DNA of 18,945 nucleotides from JAGMDK01 sp023128695. GTDB taxonomy: Bacteria > Planctomycetota > Phycisphaerae > UBA1845 > Fen-1342. Made by a program: the position numbers and the translations under genes. Shown in pieces: positions 1-6,889 of this stretch (position 1 is the first letter of the stretch; each line of letters begins with the position of its first letter). The stretch lies in NCBI GenBank assembly GCA_030628805.1, contig DAOVQG010000049.1, positions 1 through 18,945 on the forward strand. The letters are read 5' to 3'. The notes beneath the pieces were generated by a model. The model saw nothing but the letters and a program-made list of their open reading frames with translations, did no database searches and was not told the DNA's origin.

Positions 1-142
1 AGAGCAGTGGCACACACGCCGGCTATCGGAAACACTGCTCAAGAGCAGTGGCACACACGCCGGCTATCGGAAACACTGCTCAAGAGCAGTGGCACACACG
101 CCGGCTATCGGAAGCACTGCTCAAGAGCAGTGGCACACACGC
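1..142. repeat. 41-bp tandem repeat carrying an 18-bp palindrome (family F1)
   Basis: Three full 41-bp units start at 1, 42 and 83, and a partial fourth starts at 124. Only one substitution is seen between full units (aaac versus gaagc near 111-115). Each junction forms the palindrome CACTGCTCAAGAGCAGTG, at 33-50, 74-91 and 115-132. The same palindrome recurs as inverted pairs at 8771-8847 and 14714-14780. The array lies directly downstream of the citrate synthase-family stop codon and runs off the left edge of the window, so its full length is unknown. The constant 22-nt segment between palindromes rules out CRISPR spacers. Confidence 0.9.
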
Positions 143-148
143 AATTCT

Positions 149-178
149 GCTGACCGCTGAAAGCTGACTGCTGACAGC
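149..178. repeat. Heptamer tandem array (gctgann x4)
   Basis: Four 7-bp units (gctgacc, gctgaaa, gctgact, gctgaca) are followed by a partial gct, which abuts the TAA stop of the citrate synthase-family gene at 179-181. The array is the approximate inverted counterpart of the one at 1327-1356 beyond the other end of the same gene. Confidence 0.8.
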
Positions 179-1282
179 TTACGTTGGATAATTCCGATCG
201 GCCTTACCCTCATAGACGGCGTCGCCGAACTTGATCCGCCGCATCGGTCGCTGGGTGGCGATCTCCTCGAAGTAGTGTGCCGACAGACCGGCCACGCGGC
301 CGAAGACGAACAGGGCCTTGGCCAGATCGATGTCGATCCCCATGTCGGCCACGATCGCGCCGATCACGCCGTCCACGTTGATCGGCAGGTTCTTGCCGCT
401 TACCCTCTGGAAGATGTCGGAGATGGCTTCCGAGACCTCGACGCACTTGCCGGCCAGCCCGTATTCCTTCACACGCCGCCAGAGCACGTCACGCCGCGGG
501 TCCTGGCTGTGGACGCGGTGGCCCAGACCTTGAATCCGCTTCTTGGTCTCCCGGTATTCGGTGACCAGCGCCTCGGTCGCCTGTGCGATGGACAGGTTCT
601 CCTGCTCGGCCTTGACCGCGATCTTCTGAAAGACCAGCGCGGCCATGCGGCCCGCCCCGCCGTGCACGTCGGTGATGGCCCCCACGCCGCTGCACAACGA
701 CATGGCGTAGTCGGCCCGCACCGAGGCGGCGATCACGCCGGCCTGGGCCGAGGGCGGGGTGACGCCGTGGTCCACGCTGGCGACGACCATGGTCTCGATC
801 ATCAAGCCACGCTTGGGATCGACCTCCGCTTCGCCGGTAACCGCCCGGTAGATCAGGTTGCCGAACGGCTCGTCGACGGTGGCATTGTCGAGCGCGGCCT
901 CGTTGCCCAGCAGATACGCCAGATAGCGAGCGAAGCGGCCCAGGGCGAAGATGGTCTTGTTGACCGGGCCGTCGTCGCCGGTCTGTGGTATGGCGAACAG
1001 CTCGCCGTCCATCAGCAGGCACGCGCCCAGCGCCGCCGAGATGTCCTCGCCCTCGAAGCGCTGCACCTTGGGGGCCGGCTTCATCGCGGCCTCATAGGCG
1101 GCCTTGGTGTGTGCCGCGAGCTCCGCCTTGGTGGGCAGCTCGGTCTTGATCAGCAGGTGGGCCGTCTCCAGCACGTTTGAGTGCTCGATCAACTGGGCCA
1201 GCGGATAACCGGCGATGACCAGGTTGTTCGGCTCGACCTTGGTGGTAACCGTGGCCCAGCCGGTCTTTTCTTCTTTGCTCAC
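179..1282 (-). CDS. Citrate synthase / citryl-CoA lyase family enzyme
   Basis: This 367-residue protein of the citrate synthase superfamily should make citrate from oxaloacetate and acetyl-CoA, or cleave citryl-CoA. The N-terminal part has the usual GYPLAQL and LLIKTELPT motifs (about residues 25-51). Catalytic positions are visible as H172 in VDHGVTPPSAQ, H255 in GLGHRVHSQDPR and D304 in NVDGVIG. The NVDGVIG...GRVAGLSAHY stretch resembles the C-terminal domain of ATP-citrate lyase and citryl-CoA lyase more than hexameric GltA, so the name citrate synthase is not certain. The start is GTG at 1282, with GAGGAG 8 nt upstream; an ATG at 1289 is out of frame. The gene is the most downstream of the TCA-type cluster and is separated from leuD by 356 bp of repeats. 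Confidence 0.9.
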   Translation of the reverse strand: MSKEEKTGWATVTTKVEPNNLVIAGYPLAQLIEHSNVLETAHLLIKTELPTKAELAAHTKAAYEAAMKPAPKVQRFEGEDISAALGACLLMDGELFAIPQTGDDGPVNKTIFALGRFARYLAYLLGNEAALDNATVDEPFGNLIYRAVTGEAEVDPKRGLMIETMVVASVDHGVTPPSAQAGVIAASVRADYAMSLCSGVGAITDVHGGAGRMAALVFQKIAVKAEQENLSIAQATEALVTEYRETKKRIQGLGHRVHSQDPRRDVLWRRVKEYGLAGKCVEVSEAISDIFQRVSGKNLPINVDGVIGAIVADMGIDIDLAKALFVFGRVAGLSAHYFEEIATQRPMRRIKFGDAVYEGKADRNYPT

Positions 1283-1326
1283 AACGCATTCTCCTCTGCT
1301 GGTATCAGTTAAGCCGTTTGCAATTA

Positions 1327-1356
1327 GCTTTCAGCACTCAGCTTTCAGCGTTCAGC
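1327..1356. repeat. Heptamer tandem array (gcnntca x4)
   Basis: Four 7-bp units (gctttca, gcactca, gctttca, gcgttca) plus a partial one lie about 45 bp upstream of the citrate synthase-family start. In reverse complement they read gctgann and mirror the array at 149-178, so the gene is bracketed by inverted heptamer arrays. Confidence 0.75.
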
Positions 1357-1379
1357 CGCCTATGTCGGCGTCGGCAGTT

Positions 1380-1621
1380 AATGTAGCGGCCGGGCCCCGT
1401 ACCGGCCGTCCTAATGTAGCGGCCGGGCCCCGTACCGACCGTGGCATACCGGAAAACGTTCTTCTCCGAGTGTGGTGGCACCGGCTTCCAGCCGGTGGTC
1501 GTCCGGGACGGAGCCCGGACGCTACATTCGTGTGTGGCACCGGCTTCCAGCCGGTGTTCATCCCACCGGCAAGATGCCGGTGCCACACATTTCGTCCGGG
1601 ACGGAGCCCGGACGCTACATC
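1380..1621. repeat. Cluster of dispersed palindromes (families F2 and F3)
   Basis: This fills most of the 356-bp gap between leuD and the citrate synthase-family gene. F2 (atgtagcggccgggccccg type) occurs twice in tandem with 33-bp period at 1380-1441, and in the opposite orientation at about 1499-1527 and 1593-1621 (ending gcccggacgctacat). F3 (ggcaccggcttccagccggtg) occurs at about 1477-1497 and 1536-1556, with its inverted relative (caccggcaagatgccggtg) at about 1564-1584. Each is itself a hairpin. The same families recur at 5448-5534, 13181-13286 and about 15793-15820. No gene is supported here. Confidence 0.85.
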
Positions 1622-1638
1622 ATCTTTACGGCGATCTG

Positions 1639-2121
1639 TTAGCGCTTGCTCAACGCTTCCCGGGTATATGGCAACAGTCCGCCGGCATCGCGGATCGCCA
1701 GGATTTCGGGCGGCAGCTTGGGGAAACTGAATTCCTGGCCGCCGACCGTGATCTTCCCGGCCACGGCGTCTAGTTGCACCTCATCACCTTCCTTGTAGGC
1801 TTCCACCGCATCCGGGCACTCGACCAAAAGCAAACCCTGGTTGATGGCGGCACGGTAGAAGATGCGGGCGAAGCTCTTGGCCACGATGGCCGGCACGCCG
1901 ACCGCCTTGAGGCCCAGGGCCGGCTGTTCGCGCGAGGAGCCGCAGCCGAAGTTCTTGCCGACAATGAGCAGGTCCCCCTCCGCCACGCCGGCGGCGAACT
2001 TCGCGTCCAGGTCCTCCAGCAAATGCGGCTTAATCTCCTCGGCAGTGCTACATGTATATGTATACTTGCCGGGAAAAAGCATGTCAGTATTGATGTCGTC
2101 GCCGTAGATCCATACTTTCAT
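1639..2121 (-). CDS. leuD: Aconitase-superfamily small (swivel) subunit, LeuD-type
   Basis: This 160-residue protein is the full length of a stand-alone LeuD/homoaconitase small subunit and would pair with the LeuC-type protein encoded just upstream. It begins with the metal-site loop region GDDINTDMLFPG and carries the swivel-domain signature GKNFGCGSSREQ, followed by SFARIFYRAAINQG. The short loop after INTD, which helps choose between isopropylmalate, homoaconitate and related substrates in this family, reads GKYTYT here rather than the YLVY or YLRT forms I recall for archaeal-type enzymes. The substrate is therefore open: isopropylmalate, citrate or a homologue. The ATG at 2121 has only a weak Shine-Dalgarno (GAG about 8 nt away), and a heptamer array begins 13 nt upstream. 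Confidence 0.88.
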   Translation of the reverse strand: MKVWIYGDDINTDMLFPGKYTYTCSTAEEIKPHLLEDLDAKFAAGVAEGDLLIVGKNFGCGSSREQPALGLKAVGVPAIVAKSFARIFYRAAINQGLLLVECPDAVEAYKEGDEVQLDAVAGKITVGGQEFSFPKLPPEILAIRDAGGLLPYTREALSKR

Positions 2122-2133
2122 GGCAAATCTCGA

Positions 2134-2196
2134 TATTCTGTAGTCTATATTCTGTATTCTGTATTCTGTATTCTGTATTCTGTATTCTGTATTCTA
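2134..2196. repeat. Heptamer microsatellite (tattctg x9) between leuC and leuD
   Basis: Nine 7-bp units are present, of which six in a row (2148-2189) are exact tattctg and the outer ones carry single or double changes. The array occupies most of the 91-bp spacer between the LeuC stop and the LeuD start. Perfect short tandem units are expected to change copy number by slippage. Confidence 0.95.
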
Positions 2197-2212
2197 TATT
2201 TATTTTTGGCCG

Positions 2213-3475
2213 CTACATTTCCTTCCGCGGGTCGCTGATTTCGCCCCGTAGGGCTGACGCCGCGACGGTGGTCGGGCCGGCGAGATAGATCTCCGCCTCT
2301 TTACAACCCATGCGTCCCTTGAAGTTGCGATTTGCCGTGGAGAGGCACACCTCGCCCGGGGCGAGCACGCCCTGGTGGGCTCCGAGGCACGGCCCGCAGC
2401 CCGGCGGCAGGATCGTCGCGCCCGCCTTCGAGAGCGTCAGCATGGTTCCATCTTCGGTCGCCGACTCGAACACAGATCGCGACGCCGGCAGAACGAGGAA
2501 CCGCACGTTGGGCGACACCCGTTTGCCTTTGACAATCTTCGCCGCTTCATGCAAGTCATTCAGTCGGCCGTTCGTGCAGGTGCCCAGCAGACACTGGTTC
2601 AGCTTGGTGCCTGCGACCTCGCCGACGGAGCACACGTTGTCCACCGTATGCGGCTTGGCGACCACCGGCTCGAGCGCGGCCAAGTCATACTCCAACTCGC
2701 GGACGTACTCGGCATCGGCATCCGCCCAGACGGCTTCATAGCTGTCCCGCGCTACGCCGACTTCCGCCAGATAAGCCTCCGTCTGGGCGTCCACCGGAAA
2801 GACGGCGATCTTCGCGCCCATCTCGATGCCCATGTTGGCGATGGTGAAGCGCTCGGCGACGGAGAGCTTGTCGATCTCGCCGTGAAACTCGACCGCCTGA
2901 TAGCTCGCCCCGTCGGCCCCGATGTCGCCGATGATGCGGAGGATCAGGTCCTTGGCGCCGACGCCCGGCTGGAAGCTGCCCCGCAGCGTGACGCGGATCG
3001 TCGGCGGGACCTTCAGCCAGGTTTTGCCGGTCAGCATCAACGCCGCCGATTCGGTGCGGTCCACACCGGTCGAAAACACGCCCAGCGCGCCATACGAGCA
3101 GGTGTGCGAATCGCTGCCGACGATGATCGTGCCGGGCTTGGCGTGCCCTTTCTCGACCATCACTTGGTGGCAGATGCCCTCGCCGACGTCGTAGAAGTTG
3201 CGAACGCCGTGCTTGGCGACGTACTCGCGGATTTTCTTGTGTCCTGCGGCGGTCTTCTCGTTGGCCGCCGGCGCGACGTGGTCGAGCACGATCACCGATA
3301 GCTCGGGGTTTATGATGCCGTACTGGTCCAGCTCGTCACCGATCTTGCCGATGATCGCCGCGGTGTTGTCGTGCGTCAGCAGGTGAACCGGTTTAACGGT
3401 GACGATCTGGCTGACGGCGGTCTCATCCAACCCGGCCGCTTTGGCCAACACCTTTTGTGCGAACGTCTGTCCCAT
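2213..3475 (-). CDS. leuC: Aconitase-superfamily large subunit, LeuC/homoaconitase-type
   Basis: This 420-residue protein matches the stand-alone large subunit of the archaeal-type isopropylmalate/homoaconitate dehydratases, which interconvert hydroxy-acid isomers with a [4Fe-4S] cluster. Visible features are DHVAPAANEK (65-74), GSDSHTCSYGALG (120-132), the first cluster cysteine in LLGTCTNGR (C300), and the CxxC pair in PPGCGPCLG (C360, C363). It starts at ATG 3475, one base after the stop of the fused aconitase. The GGAGG Shine-Dalgarno lies inside that gene's last codons, so the two are translationally coupled. The TAG stop is embedded in an F2 repeat remnant (ATGTAGCGGCC). The partner is the LeuD-type subunit downstream. 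It could be leucine-pathway isopropylmalate isomerase, or a second aconitase or homoaconitase in the TCA cluster. Confidence 0.9.
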   Translation of the reverse strand: MGQTFAQKVLAKAAGLDETAVSQIVTVKPVHLLTHDNTAAIIGKIGDELDQYGIINPELSVIVLDHVAPAANEKTAAGHKKIREYVAKHGVRNFYDVGEGICHQVMVEKGHAKPGTIIVGSDSHTCSYGALGVFSTGVDRTESAALMLTGKTWLKVPPTIRVTLRGSFQPGVGAKDLILRIIGDIGADGASYQAVEFHGEIDKLSVAERFTIANMGIEMGAKIAVFPVDAQTEAYLAEVGVARDSYEAVWADADAEYVRELEYDLAALEPVVAKPHTVDNVCSVGEVAGTKLNQCLLGTCTNGRLNDLHEAAKIVKGKRVSPNVRFLVLPASRSVFESATEDGTMLTLSKAGATILPPGCGPCLGAHQGVLAPGEVCLSTANRNFKGRMGCKEAEIYLAGPTTVAASALRGEISDPRKEM

Positions 3476-3476
3476 G

Positions 3477-5309
3477 TTATGTCCTCCGTCCAGCCAGTAG
3501 TCCCCCGCGCTGGTAAATCGCTAGCTGTGTCTCTGAAAACGCGGTGCCCTGAATCTGCTCGCCGCTTTGACGCCGTACGGTGCCGGTACGGAAGTCGACC
3601 TCGACCTCCTCACCATCCTTGAGGTCGCTTCCGGTCGCCGGGACGGACATGATCGGCATGCCGGCGTTGATCGCGTTCCGCTCGTAGATCGCGCCGAACG
3701 ACTCGGCGACCAGGGCGACCACGCCGAGGGTTTTGAAGCAGTCCACCGCCTGCTGTCGTGAGCTGCCGCAGCCGAAGTTCTTGCCGGTGATGATGATGTC
3801 ACCCGGCTTGCACTTCTTGGCGAAATCCTCCCAGCCTGCGAGGTTGTCCAGGGCGTACTGGCCCATCTCGGCCGGGTCGGTCACCGTCAGATACCGATTG
3901 TGGTAGATCATGTCGGTGTCGATGTTGTCCTGGCGAATCACCCAGACGCGGCCCTTGACCTGCGCGGGGCGCTCAGCAGCAGTCTGTTCCGAAGAGCCGC
4001 GGGCTTCAGCCCGCGCGGCCGTGCCTTTCTCAGCCGGGGTCGGTTTCTCGAAACGCACCGGCTCCGCCGGAATTGCGTCCGCGGGCGCGATGACGCCGGC
4101 GATGGCCGACGCGGCCGCCGTCTCGGGCGACGCCAGGTAGACGCTGCCTTTGCCCTGCTTGCCGGGAAAATTGCGATTGCCGGTGCTGACGGTCACCTCG
4201 CCCGGACCGTTCTGCCCGATCTGACCGGCCGCACACCCGGCACAGCCCGCGTTGCCAATCAGGGCGCCCGCGTGTTTGAAAACAGTCAGCGTGCCGTCTT
4301 CGAGTAGCTTTTGCCAGACGGCGTCGGTCGCGGGAACGATCTTGAGCACGACCCCCGGCGCGATGCGATTACCCTCCAGCACGCGAGCCGCCGCCTTCAG
4401 GTCCTCGTAGCGCCCATTGGTACAGGAGCCGATGAAAACCGAATCGATCTTCGTGCCCGCCGCCTCGGCCACCGGCTGGACATCATCCGGATGTCCCGGC
4501 CGCGCCAACATGGGTCCCAATCCACTAATATCAACCGTGTCTTCCTTCGCGTAGGTCGCGTCATCGTCGGCGTAAACCGGCTTGATCGTGCGGCCCGTGG
4601 CCTGCGTGCAATAGTCGAGCACCGCCTGGTTGGGCGGGAAAAGCACGATGATCCCGCCCATCTCGGTACACATCGACGAGATCGTCACCCGGCTCGGCAG
4701 GTCCAATTGATCCACATACGGACCATACAGCTCGGCGGCATAGCCCAGCAGGCCGTTCGCCCCGAAATGCTTGACCAACGCCAGCGTGACGTCCTTGGCC
4801 GTCGCGTTGGCCGCCGGCTGACCCTCCAGCCGCACGCGCATGGTCGGCGGGACCTTGAACCACACGTTGCCGAACGCGAAGGCGTGCGCGATGTCCTGGT
4901 CGCCCATACCCTGCCCGAAGGCCCCGATCGCCCCCATGATGTTGGCGTGCGAGTCGGTCGAAACGATGGTCTCGCCCGGCCCGATCAGCCCGGCGTCGAT
5001 CGCTATATGCGTGCCGATCCCGGAATCGACGTCGTACACCTGGATGCCCTGCTCACGGGCGAACAGCCGGCAAAGCTGCTGATTGGCGGCGTACTTCTGA
5101 TCCGAGCCGCCGGGATTGCAATCGAACGTGAAGAACGTCCGTTGCGGGTCGGCAATGCCTAGCCCGTTGTCACGGATATTCTTGACCACGTTGGCCCCGC
5201 CGAAGTCGCGCGCCACGCGCGCGTCGATCGTGATATCCACCATATCGCCGGCGGACACCGCGCGGCCGGCGTGGTTGCCGAGAATTTTTTCGATGATTGT
5301 CTTGCCCAT
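3477..5309 (-). CDS. Aconitase-family hydratase, LeuC-LeuD-like domains fused
   Basis: This 610-residue single-chain enzyme is the best candidate for the aconitase (citrate to isocitrate) of the cluster. The catalytic domain (about 1-410) contains STDSHANIMGAIGAFGQG (117-134), the cluster cysteine C296 in FIGSCTNGR, and the CxxC pair C356/C359 in NAGCAGCAAG. The swivel domain (about 452-610) contains DNIDTDMIYHNRYL and GKNFGCGSSRQQ (509-520). It is shorter than AcnA or AcnB and resembles the compact Aquifex-type putative aconitases, as far as I can judge by eye. The interdomain linker (about 410-452) is low-complexity, and residues 431-440 are encoded by a dispersed genomic palindrome. ATG 5309 is preceded by GGAGA at 8 nt. 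The next gene, leuC, starts 1 nt after the stop. Confidence 0.9.
   Translation of the reverse strand: MGKTIIEKILGNHAGRAVSAGDMVDITIDARVARDFGGANVVKNIRDNGLGIADPQRTFFTFDCNPGGSDQKYAANQQLCRLFAREQGIQVYDVDSGIGTHIAIDAGLIGPGETIVSTDSHANIMGAIGAFGQGMGDQDIAHAFAFGNVWFKVPPTMRVRLEGQPAANATAKDVTLALVKHFGANGLLGYAAELYGPYVDQLDLPSRVTISSMCTEMGGIIVLFPPNQAVLDYCTQATGRTIKPVYADDDATYAKEDTVDISGLGPMLARPGHPDDVQPVAEAAGTKIDSVFIGSCTNGRYEDLKAAARVLEGNRIAPGVVLKIVPATDAVWQKLLEDGTLTVFKHAGALIGNAGCAGCAAGQIGQNGPGEVTVSTGNRNFPGKQGKGSVYLASPETAAASAIAGVIAPADAIPAEPVRFEKPTPAEKGTAARAEARGSSEQTAAERPAQVKGRVWVIRQDNIDTDMIYHNRYLTVTDPAEMGQYALDNLAGWEDFAKKCKPGDIIITGKNFGCGSSRQQAVDCFKTLGVVALVAESFGAIYERNAINAGMPIMSVPATGSDLKDGEEVEVDFRTGTVRRQSGEQIQGTAFSETQLAIYQRGGLLAGRRT
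3991..4019. repeat. Family F4 palindrome inside a coding region
   Basis: The hairpin begins gaagagccgcgggcttcagc and continues cccgcgcgg. The same element is intergenic at 14625-14652 and occurs as an inverted pair at 17776-17834. Here it is read in frame on the minus strand as AARAEARGSS in the linker of the fused aconitase. Confidence 0.88.
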
Positions 5310-5364
5310 AGCGTTTCTCCGTAGCCGGACATGTTACGTTTCTCTGTGGACGGACGTGTTGTTA

Positions 5365-5591
5365 GTTGTTAGTCATTAGTTGTTAGAAGTTCGTGCCTGC
5401 GGCACGTTTTTTTCTCGCCGATTCCATACAAACCACTGCATAAGTCATGTAGCGTCCGGGCTCCGTCCCGGACGTCTTCGCACCAGAGTGTCGTCCCGTC
5501 TCCTACGTCCGGGACAGAGCCCGGACGCTACATTCCGACCAGCCCAGCGAGCGGCAGCGAGCTGAACTACTAACAACTAATGACTAATAAC
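5365..5591. repeat. 227-bp intergenic element with 29-bp imperfect terminal inverted repeats
   Basis: The left arm 5365-5393 and right arm 5563-5591 match as inverted repeats at 26 of 29 positions. Both consist of ttgttag-type heptamers. Inside are a hairpin at 5392-5406 and two F2 palindromes facing each other (5448-5474 and about 5505-5534). The element fills most of the 316-bp gap between the fused aconitase start and the HD-domain gene stop. No gene is seen in it. Confidence 0.75.
5392..5413 (+). terminator. Hairpin followed by T7 (terminator-like on the plus strand)
   Basis: CGTGCC-TGC-GGCACG forms a 6-bp stem with a 3-nt loop and is followed by seven T residues. Taken alone this is an intrinsic-terminator shape for plus-strand transcription, but no plus-strand gene precedes it. 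It is more likely one variant of the TGC-loop hairpin attached to the heptamer arrays (compare 6274-6288). Confidence 0.4.
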
Positions 5592-5625
5592 ACACACGCA
5601 CACAACAACGTCCAGCACTCCAACT

Positions 5626-6201
5626 CTACTGTATTAACGTACCCTTCTCCATCATCACCAGCGGGTTGAACGTGCCGAAGTCCGCCTGGTGAATCAGGAC
5701 CGTTTCCACCACCTGCGGGCGGCCGTCGCCCTCTTTGGCGTGACACGCGATCGTGTTCAGCACCTCGTCCGACAAGCCGACCTCGTACGCAATGGCGGTG
5801 CCGGAGATGGGGTGCCGCGCGCACATGCCCGACCGGCTCTTGCGGAATTTGCCCTGCTCATCCCGCTCGAACTCCAGCAGCTTGCCCACGTCGTGCAGCA
5901 ATCCCCCGGCCAGCAGCCGATCGTAATCGACCTCGTACGGCATTTCGCGATAGACCGCCTCCTGGGCTTTCGCCAGGCCGTATGCACCCTCGGTGACGGC
6001 GATCGTATGCTCGATGAAGTTGACGCCGCGGGTGTTGGTCAGCAGCGTGAAGGGCATGGCGCGCAAATCGTCCACGCTCTCCCAGCCGCCGCGCTGGCAG
6101 GCCAGAGTCCACGCCTTGACGACCTTTTCGCGCAGCTCCGCATTTTGAATCCGTTCGAGGATGGAGCCGAAAAGTTGTTGAACGTCTGTTTCGGTGATCA
6201 T
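5626..6201 (-). CDS. HD-domain metal-dependent phosphohydrolase
   Basis: This is a 191-residue cytoplasmic protein with the HD-superfamily ligand set: H65 in FIEHTIAVTEG, H103-D104 in GLLHDVGKLLEF, H130 in ARHPISG, H154 in ACHAKEGDG and D174 in HQADFGTF. Proteins of this family hydrolyse phosphomonoesters, nucleotides or cyclic dinucleotides; nothing here identifies the substrate. The start was placed at ATG 6201 because GGAG precedes it at about 7 nt. A longer reading from 6237 adds 12 residues without a better ribosome site. The gene sits within the TCA-type cluster on the same strand, but long repeat-filled gaps on both sides argue against tight operon coupling. Confidence 0.88.
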   Translation of the reverse strand: MITETDVQQLFGSILERIQNAELREKVVKAWTLACQRGGWESVDDLRAMPFTLLTNTRGVNFIEHTIAVTEGAYGLAKAQEAVYREMPYEVDYDRLLAGGLLHDVGKLLEFERDEQGKFRKSRSGMCARHPISGTAIAYEVGLSDEVLNTIACHAKEGDGRPQVVETVLIHQADFGTFNPLVMMEKGTLIQ

Positions 6202-6240
6202 GCTGTTCTCCGTTCCGGCGATGGCTGGTAAACGCAAGTG

Positions 6241-6534
6241 TTGTTAGTTGTTAGTCCTTAGTTGTTAGAAGCTCGTCGCTGCGCGACGGATTTATTGTTA
6301 CACCAAGCCTTTGCCGTTATGTATATCTTTTGCTCGTCGCAGGTTTTCCGCGCTGCGAGAATGTTGTTAGTTGTTAGTCCTTAGTTGTTAGAAGCTCGTC
6401 GCTGCGCGACGGATTCATTGCTACACCAAGCCTTTGCCGTTATGTATGTCCTTTCCTCGTCGCAGGTTTTCCGCGCTGCGCGGATGTTGTTAGTTGTTGG
6501 TTGTTAGTTATTAGTGGTTCGTCGCTGCGCGACG
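6241..6534. repeat. 123-bp tandem repeat x2.4 (heptamers + TGC-loop hairpin + tail)
   Basis: Units start at 6241, 6364 and 6487; the third is partial and diverged. Each begins with four 7-bp words (ttgttag, ttgttag, tccttag, ttgttag in the first two), then a 15-nt hairpin CGTCGC-TGC-GCGACG (6274-6288, 6397-6411, 6520-6534). A tail that includes a second palindrome follows (tccgcgctgcgcgga, exact only in unit 2). The third unit and part of the second encode the last ~32 residues and the stop codon of the S23/IVP gene, so gene and repeat overlap. Confidence 0.92.
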
Positions 6535-6889
6535 GCGCTTGTTTAACTCTCTGGATCAGGACTGTGAGCATGCGTTGGATTTCGGCGGCTTCATCCAGGA
6601 GCGGCTGCTGTACTTTTTCCATCAGATAGTGCAGGTCGCCGGCGAGGATTAAGTGACTCGCCAATTCGCTGGCCGAGCCCGCGGCCATGTGCAGAAACCG
6701 CGCGAACTCGGCACTGCCGTCGCGACCGCAGCCTTCGGCGATGTTGGCCACGATTGAGACCGCCGCTCGCCGCATCTGACTCGTCAGGCCGAACATCTCG
6801 TCCTTCGGGAACGGCGCGGTCGCACGATAGACCTGCACGGTCAACCCACGTGCCCGTTGCCACACCCGCAGTTCCCGAAAGTCCTGCAT
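6440..6889 (-). CDS. Four-helix-bundle protein of the 23S rRNA intervening-sequence (S23/IVP) family
   Basis: This 149-residue protein opens MQDFRELRVWQRARGLTVQV and continues GLTSQMRRAAVSIVANIAEG, the hallmark of the S23/IVP family (TIGR02436/PF05635 type). These are small, largely helical proteins that form bundles. A relative, Avd, works with diversity-generating retroelement reverse transcriptases, but no reverse transcriptase gene is visible here. The usual family length is near 120 residues. The extra C-terminal tail from about A118 on is translated repeat sequence. The start was set at ATG 6889, after GGGAG, instead of an extension to 6961 that would translate upstream repeat. Three repeat units flank each side in inverted orientation. 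Cellular function is unknown; nucleic-acid binding is an inference from the family. Confidence 0.82.
   Translation of the reverse strand: MQDFRELRVWQRARGLTVQVYRATAPFPKDEMFGLTSQMRRAAVSIVANIAEGCGRDGSAEFARFLHMAAGSASELASHLILAGDLHYLMEKVQQPLLDEAAEIQRMLTVLIQRVKQAPSRSDEPLITNNQQLTTSAQRGKPATRKGHT

Noticed and set aside
1..142. CRISPR-like regular repeats
   Set aside because: The segments between palindromes are constant, the period is exactly 41 bp, and no cas gene is present; this is a plain tandem repeat.
275..1180. 301-aa open frame on the plus strand
   Set aside because: Antisense shadow of the citrate synthase-family gene; low-complexity Arg/Gly/His-rich translation with no family resemblance.
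1215..1773. Small ORFs with GTGFQPV-type peptides
   Set aside because: They translate F2/F3 palindromes. Such peptides are a known annotation artefact in repeat-rich planctomycete genomes.
2375..3301. 308-aa plus-strand open frame
   Set aside because: Antisense to leuC, caused by GC-rich third positions; no recognisable domain.
5392..5413. Functional intrinsic terminator of a plus-strand gene
   Set aside because: The shape fits, but no plus-strand transcription unit precedes it; it is better explained as one of the heptamer-linked hairpins.
6440..6889. Diversity-generating retroelement accessory gene (avd)
   Set aside because: Avd is a relative of this family, but no reverse transcriptase and no template/variable repeat pair with adenine-specific changes was found in the window.
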